The notes beneath the pieces were generated by a model. The model was not told the origin of the DNA. It saw nothing but the letters and a program-made list of their open reading frames with translations, and did not search any database. The position numbers and the translations under genes were made by a program. 64,000 nt of DNA from Virgibacillus oceani. GTDB taxonomy: Bacteria; Bacillota; Bacilli; Bacillales; Amphibacillaceae. The DNA is taken from assembly GCF_014638995.1 (NCBI RefSeq), contig NZ_BMFR01000013.1, forward strand, positions 36,106 to 100,105, given 5' to 3'. Of the stretch, positions 59,740 to 64,000 are shown in pieces; position 1 is the first letter of the stretch, and every line of letters starts with the position of its first letter.

Positions 59740-60426
59740 ATGCAATACCATATTGGAGTTGTAGAAGATGATGAAAATATCCAAAATATCGTGAATGCCT
59801 ATTTGAAAAAAGAAGGCTTTATAGTTAGTATACTTGGATCGGCCGAGGAAGGATTTGAAATGTGGGAAAAGCAGCCCCCGGATATGTGGATACTGGATAT
59901 CATGCTTCCAGGTATGGACGGATATGATTTTTGTAAAAAGATACGGCAGGAAAGTGATGTACCGATCATTATTATTTCTGCAAAAGATGATGAGATTGAT
60001 AAAATACTTGGATTGGAGCTTGGCGGAGATGATTATTTAACAAAGCCATTTAGCCCAAGGGAGTTAATAGCAAGGGTCAAGCGGCTATTTAAACGTTCAC
60101 GAACAATGAATGAAATGAACGAATCCTCTCAAGAAAAGGTGAGAGTGGATCAATTATTAATTTATAAAAGTGATCGTCGTATTTTCTGGAAGGGAGCGGA
60201 GCACGAGGTTACAACGAAAGAATTCGATATGCTTCTATTATTCGCAGAGAATGTTAATCGCGCGTTTTCAAGGGAGGAATTATTGATTCAGGTTTGGGGA
60301 GAAGATTATTTTGGAAGCGACCGAGCAGTTGATGATTTAGTAAAACGTATACGAAAAAAACTAGACGGTATTCAGCTCGAAACGGTATGGGGCTTTGGGT
60401 ATCGGTTTCGAAGCGAAGAGGAATAA
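59740..60426 (+). CDS. cssR: Secretion-stress response regulator
   Basis: 228 residues from ATG 59740 (TTGGGGGCAGG upstream; an upstream in-frame extension to 59674 overlaps the promoter). Receiver domain with the acidic pair D10/D11, phospho-acceptor D53 (ILDIMLPGMDG), T/S near position 80 and K102 (TKPFSP). The OmpR-type winged helix covers about 130-225 (TTKEFDMLLLFAENVNRAFSREELLIQVWG... DRAVDDLVKRIRKKL). Controls htrB. Ends one codon before cssS. Confidence 0.92.
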   Translation: MQYHIGVVEDDENIQNIVNAYLKKEGFIVSILGSAEEGFEMWEKQPPDMWILDIMLPGMDGYDFCKKIRQESDVPIIIISAKDDEIDKILGLELGGDDYLTKPFSPRELIARVKRLFKRSRTMNEMNESSQEKVRVDQLLIYKSDRRIFWKGAEHEVTTKEFDMLLLFAENVNRAFSREELLIQVWGEDYFGSDRAVDDLVKRIRKKLDGIQLETVWGFGYRFRSEEE

Positions 60427-60428
60427 CG

Positions 60429-61763
60429 ATGAAACTTCATTATCAACTGAATGCAGCATTTACAACATTACTGCTAGTGATATTGTCTGTTACAGGATTT
60501 GTCATATACTCTTTAATTTTAAATTTATTAGTTCAGGATGAGCAGCGGCAATTGAAACAAAATGGTGAGTTAATTGTTTCATTTTTGAACGAAGAATTTG
60601 GTACAATTCAAAACTTTCAGCAGTTCAGTGATTTCTTAGAGGAGCAGGATTTGCAATTATTTGTATATGACAAACAATTAAATCGCGTTCTCGATTCAAC
60701 AATGTCTAAAAATGTGGAAAATGGATTTTTTATAAATAACAATTTTACTGATGAGAAAGAGTCCTTGTGGGAATATGGCAATGATAAATATGTAACATCG
60801 AGAATTGCATTTTATCCTGAAAGCAGAGGGCTTGAGCTTATTTTGCTGACCCCGCTAAATGACCTTCAGGCAGTACAGCATAACTTTTTTGTACGGCTGT
60901 TAATTGTGTTTATTGTAGGAACGGGTGCAGCTGTTTTGCTTAGTTATTTTTTAACAAACAAGTTGGTTACTCCCCTTTCAAGACTGAAATTGCAATTGAA
61001 AAAGATAGAGAAGAGGCAATTTGATCAGATTGAACGTATCAATGCTACTGGTGAGATAAAAGAGGTTGAACAAAGTGTAGTTGAAATGGCTGAGGAGCTG
61101 CAGCGATATATGAAATCACAGCAAGCTTTTTTCCAAAATGCAAGCCATGAGCTTAAAACACCATTAATGACTATTCAAGGCTATGCAGAGGGTATTCGGG
61201 ATCATATTTTTGATAAGGAAGATGAAGAAAAAGGCTTGGAAGTGATGGTTACAGAGGTGAAGCGTTTAAAAACAATCATTAATGAAATGATATTGTTAGC
61301 AAAACTGGACAGTGAGCAAGCAGTTTATCAGCCTGAGGAAATTCGGGTAAGTGAATTAATTGATCAGGTTGTAGACCGTGCATTGCCATTAGTAAATGAA
61401 AAAGGAATTTCCTTTGTTCGTGACATAGACGCAGATTTAATGCTACATGCCGATCAAGAAAAACTGCTGCGGGCATTATTGAATATAACATTCAATGGTA
61501 TTCGCCATGCAAATTCACAAGTGAAAATCGAAGCCAAGAAAATAGATCGTACTGTTTTCATCGTAATCGCTGACGATGGGGAAGGGGTTCCAAAGGATTT
61601 AGTGCAGCATATTTTCCATCGTTTTGTTAAAGGTAAAAACGGGGAAACAGGGTTAGGACTAGCAATTGCCAGGGCTATAGTCGAACAGTCCGGTGGAAAG
61701 ATAGCTGTTGAACAATCGGAACTTGGCGGTGCTAAATTTGTGCTGCGATTTTCCCGGCAATAA
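60429..61763 (+). CDS. cssS: Secretion-stress sensor histidine kinase
   Basis: 444 residues from ATG 60429, two bases after the cssR stop (GAAGAGGAA upstream). Two membrane helices (about 9-34 and 154-177) flank an extracytoplasmic sensing domain of about 120 residues. HAMP follows (177-230), then the H-box with H240 (NASHELKTPLMTIQGYAEG), N-box LNITFNGIRHAN and G-boxes ADDGEGVP and GLGLAIARAI. Senses misfolded protein or high-level secretion at the membrane outer face, by analogy with B. subtilis CssS. Confidence 0.92.
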   Translation: MKLHYQLNAAFTTLLLVILSVTGFVIYSLILNLLVQDEQRQLKQNGELIVSFLNEEFGTIQNFQQFSDFLEEQDLQLFVYDKQLNRVLDSTMSKNVENGFFINNNFTDEKESLWEYGNDKYVTSRIAFYPESRGLELILLTPLNDLQAVQHNFFVRLLIVFIVGTGAAVLLSYFLTNKLVTPLSRLKLQLKKIEKRQFDQIERINATGEIKEVEQSVVEMAEELQRYMKSQQAFFQNASHELKTPLMTIQGYAEGIRDHIFDKEDEEKGLEVMVTEVKRLKTIINEMILLAKLDSEQAVYQPEEIRVSELIDQVVDRALPLVNEKGISFVRDIDADLMLHADQEKLLRALLNITFNGIRHANSQVKIEAKKIDRTVFIVIADDGEGVPKDLVQHIFHRFVKGKNGETGLGLAIARAIVEQSGGKIAVEQSELGGAKFVLRFSRQ

Positions 61764-61867
61764 CGGGATAGGTATTAATTTTTTAGCAAAAAATATAATA
61801 TGATGTCGATAAATATGATATAATAGTATGGTTTGAGTTATTCGTAACGAAAGAGGAGCGTACGTCT

Positions 61868-63697
61868 ATGCAATTAAGAGAAGATATTCGAAATATCGCG
61901 ATTATCGCCCATGTTGACCACGGGAAAACAACACTTGTGGATCAGCTGTTAAAATACTCAGGAACTTTCCGTGAAAATGAACACGTTGATGAACGTGCGA
62001 TGGATTCTAATGATATTGAACGTGAACGCGGAATCACGATTCTTGCGAAGAACACGGCAATTAAATATAACGATACAACAATCAATATTTTAGATACACC
62101 AGGTCACGCTGACTTCGGTGGTGAAGTGGAACGCATTATGAAAATGGTTGACGGTGTACTATTAGTTGTGGATGCATATGAAGGCTGTATGCCACAAACA
62201 CGATTTGTGTTAAAAAAAGCATTAGAACAAAAACTGACTCCGGCTGTTGTTTTAAATAAAATTGATCGCCCGGGTGCACGGCCGAATGAAGTTATCGATG
62301 AAGTTCTGGACTTATTTATCGAACTTGGCGCAGATGATGAACAGTTGGAATTCCCTGTAGTATATGCATCTGCATTAAACGGTACATCTGGGGAAGAACC
62401 TGATGATCAGCAGGAAACAATGGATCCCATTTTTAAAACAATTATGAATCATATCCCAGCACCTGTTGATTCAACCGGGGAGCCTTTGCAATTCCAGGTA
62501 ACATTGCTTGATTACAATGATTATGTAGGCAGAATTGGAATTGGACGTGTATTCCGCGGAAAAATCAGTGTCGGCCAGCAAGTTACTGTTATGAAAATGG
62601 ACGGGTCCCAAAAACAATTCCGTATTACAAAATTGTTTGGTTTTATTGGTTTAAAACGGATTGAAATAGAAGAAGCCAAAGCCGGGGACATTGTTGCAAT
62701 TTCAGGGATGGAAGACATTAATATTGGAGAGACAATTTGTCCGGTGGAACATCCTGAGGCATTGCCAATGCTGCGTATCGATGAACCTACACTGCAAATG
62801 ACATTCCTTGTAAACAATAGTCCGTTTGCAGGGAAAGAAGGTAAATATATAACATCGAGAAAAATTGAAGAACGATTAATGAAACAACTAGAAACTGATG
62901 TTAGCCTTCGTGTAGATCCAACAGAATCACCTGATGCGTGGGTTGTGTCTGGCCGTGGTGAATTACACTTATCCATTTTAATTGAAAATATGCGAAGAGA
63001 AGGCTATGAATTACAGCTTTCCAAGCCACAGGTTATTATAAAAGAAATCGATGGTCAGCAATGTGAGCCTTATGAACGTGTACAAGTAGACGTTCCTGAA
63101 GAGTATACGGGGGCAGTCATGGAATCACTCGGTGCACGTAAAGGTGAAATGATCGATATGGTGAACCATGGTAATGGCCAAGTTCGTATCGAGTTTAAGG
63201 TACCTTCACGTGGATTAATTGGTTATACAACTGAATTTATGTCTCAAACACGCGGGTATGGGATTCTAAACCACACATTTGATGCATATGAGCCACTTTT
63301 TAAAGGCCAAGTCGGCGGAAGAACGAGAGGGGTTCTAGTTGGACTCGAAAATGGTAAAGCATCCACATATGGTATTATGAAACTGGAAGACCGTGGCGTA
63401 ATCTTTGTTGAACCCGGTACTGAAATTTATGCTGGTATGATCGTTGGAGAACATAACCGTGACAATGATCTGACTGTAAACATTACTGTTGAAAAGCATT
63501 TAACAAACGTCCGTTCAGCAACCAAGGATCAAACTGCGACAATCAGAAAAACAAAAAGTATGTCATTAGAGGAAGCGATCGAATATTTAGGTGATGACGA
63601 GTATTGTGAAGTAACACCAGAATCGATTCGCCTACGTAAGAAGATCTTAAATAAAAACGAACGTGAAAAAGCAGCAAAAAGAACGAAATTAGGGTAA
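61868..63697 (+). CDS. typA: Translational GTPase TypA/BipA
   Basis: 609 residues. GTPase motifs G1 AHVDHGKT (14-21), G2 RGIT (54-57), G3 DTPGH (76-80), G4 NKID (130-133) and G5 SALNG near 168. EF-G-like domains II, III and V and the BipA-specific C-terminal domain follow (ending KRTKLG). A ribosome-associated factor for 50S assembly and low-temperature or stress growth. ATG 61868 follows AAGAGGAGCG, and TATAAT at 61818 is a plausible -10. Confidence 0.95.
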   Translation: MQLREDIRNIAIIAHVDHGKTTLVDQLLKYSGTFRENEHVDERAMDSNDIERERGITILAKNTAIKYNDTTINILDTPGHADFGGEVERIMKMVDGVLLVVDAYEGCMPQTRFVLKKALEQKLTPAVVLNKIDRPGARPNEVIDEVLDLFIELGADDEQLEFPVVYASALNGTSGEEPDDQQETMDPIFKTIMNHIPAPVDSTGEPLQFQVTLLDYNDYVGRIGIGRVFRGKISVGQQVTVMKMDGSQKQFRITKLFGFIGLKRIEIEEAKAGDIVAISGMEDINIGETICPVEHPEALPMLRIDEPTLQMTFLVNNSPFAGKEGKYITSRKIEERLMKQLETDVSLRVDPTESPDAWVVSGRGELHLSILIENMRREGYELQLSKPQVIIKEIDGQQCEPYERVQVDVPEEYTGAVMESLGARKGEMIDMVNHGNGQVRIEFKVPSRGLIGYTTEFMSQTRGYGILNHTFDAYEPLFKGQVGGRTRGVLVGLENGKASTYGIMKLEDRGVIFVEPGTEIYAGMIVGEHNRDNDLTVNITVEKHLTNVRSATKDQTATIRKTKSMSLEEAIEYLGDDEYCEVTPESIRLRKKILNKNEREKAAKRTKLG

Positions 63698-63701
63698 AAA
63701 C

Positions 63702-63746
63702 AATCCAGTAAAAGTGTATGTTATCACACTTTTACTGGATTTTTTA
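63702..63746 (+). terminator. Terminator after typA
   Basis: 16-bp perfect stem AATCCAGTAAAAGTGT (63702-63717) / its complement (63726-63741), then Ts. Confidence 0.92.
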
Positions 63747-63778
63747 AAAGGTTTTTTATAAATATTTTGCTTTTGCTA

Positions 63779-64000
63779 CGCAGTTTCCGTAAAATGCGAC
63801 GTAAATACTTGTGGTGATTTTGCATTATTTTGGACGCTCTTTGGTCCCGCAGCCCGTATACACTTCGCTTTCCGTGGGCGGCTGATGAGCCTCCTCACGC
63901 TGGGTGTTCGTCGTGTTGCAAGCATTTTCGGCGATGCTGCACTCCTCACAACTCGTAGCTTATTCGGTGGATGTTTTGCTCGTCGCTCCGGGGTCTCACC
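63779..64000. mobile_element. MITE-like nested inverted-repeat element, copy C (cut by window end)
   Basis: Begins GCAGTTTCCGTAAAATGCGACGTAA and follows copy B almost base for base to CTCCTCACGCTG. It then contains the internal module (GGTGTTCGTCGTGTTGCAAG and onward) that copy A has and copy B lacks. Inner inverted-repeat arm GCAGCCCGTATAC at 63849-63861; the matching right arm is beyond the window. Confidence 0.85.

Overview
The window looks like a low-GC Gram-positive Bacillaceae chromosome. The family-level evidence is a yclNOPQ-type siderophore importer, a DNA-free HisZ/short-HisG histidine operon, a YteA/DksA-like protein, an HtrB-CssRS module, SigB-type promoters and a T-box leader. 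An EhuBCDA ectoine importer and scattered repeats suggest a halotolerant member related to Oceanobacillus, Virgibacillus or Lentibacillus. The genus is an inference. I saw no rRNA, tRNA, CRISPR array, phage or transposase gene.

Layout. 1-5 kb: 3' part of an ABC-F ATPase, an aldo/keto reductase, a small spore-like protein, an acetyltransferase, and an RsgA GTPase whose Shine-Dalgarno is buried in a hairpin behind a 22-codon leader. 5.04-6.11 kb: an array of about 53 degenerate 20-bp repeats that runs into the stop codon of a (p)ppGpp-hydrolase-like HD gene. 6.7-12.6 kb: TetR regulator with a divergent membrane protein, DMT exporter, type 2 IPP isomerase, SigB-controlled YdaT-like protein, MBL hydrolase and FrnE-like DsbA protein. 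12.7-16.5 kb: Fur-controlled yclNOPQ. 17.8-25.5 kb (minus strand): hisZGDBHAFIE-hisC with divergent hisJ, which together cover the pathway from PRPP to histidinol except for the final HisD steps, which are also present. 26.5-29.6 kb: small membrane proteins, a lipase-like hydrolase and murB. 29.8-33.3 kb: ehuBCDA with repeats inserted between ehuD and ehuA. 33.7-41.7 kb: mixed metabolic genes (panE, MhqR-type dioxygenase, M15 peptidase, plsY-like, pdxK, pncA, MFS). 42.4-44.2 kb: T-box and archaeal-type proS, followed by a second, nearly perfect 12-copy array of the same 20-bp repeat. 44.6-48 kb: M20 amidohydrolase with a polar amino acid ABC importer. 48-52.8 kb: glutathione peroxidase, TAXI-TRAP transporter, trhO. 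53-58 kb: cold-shock protein, methyltransferase and small proteins. 58.2-61.8 kb: htrB divergent from cssRS. 61.9-63.7 kb: typA.

The most unusual content is non-coding. Two arrays share one 20-bp unit. Four intergenic elements of 230-370 bp have nested inverted repeats and a shared core. Several short GGGAC...GTCCC palindromes are scattered about. In at least three genes the stop codon and C-terminal tail are supplied by repeat DNA.
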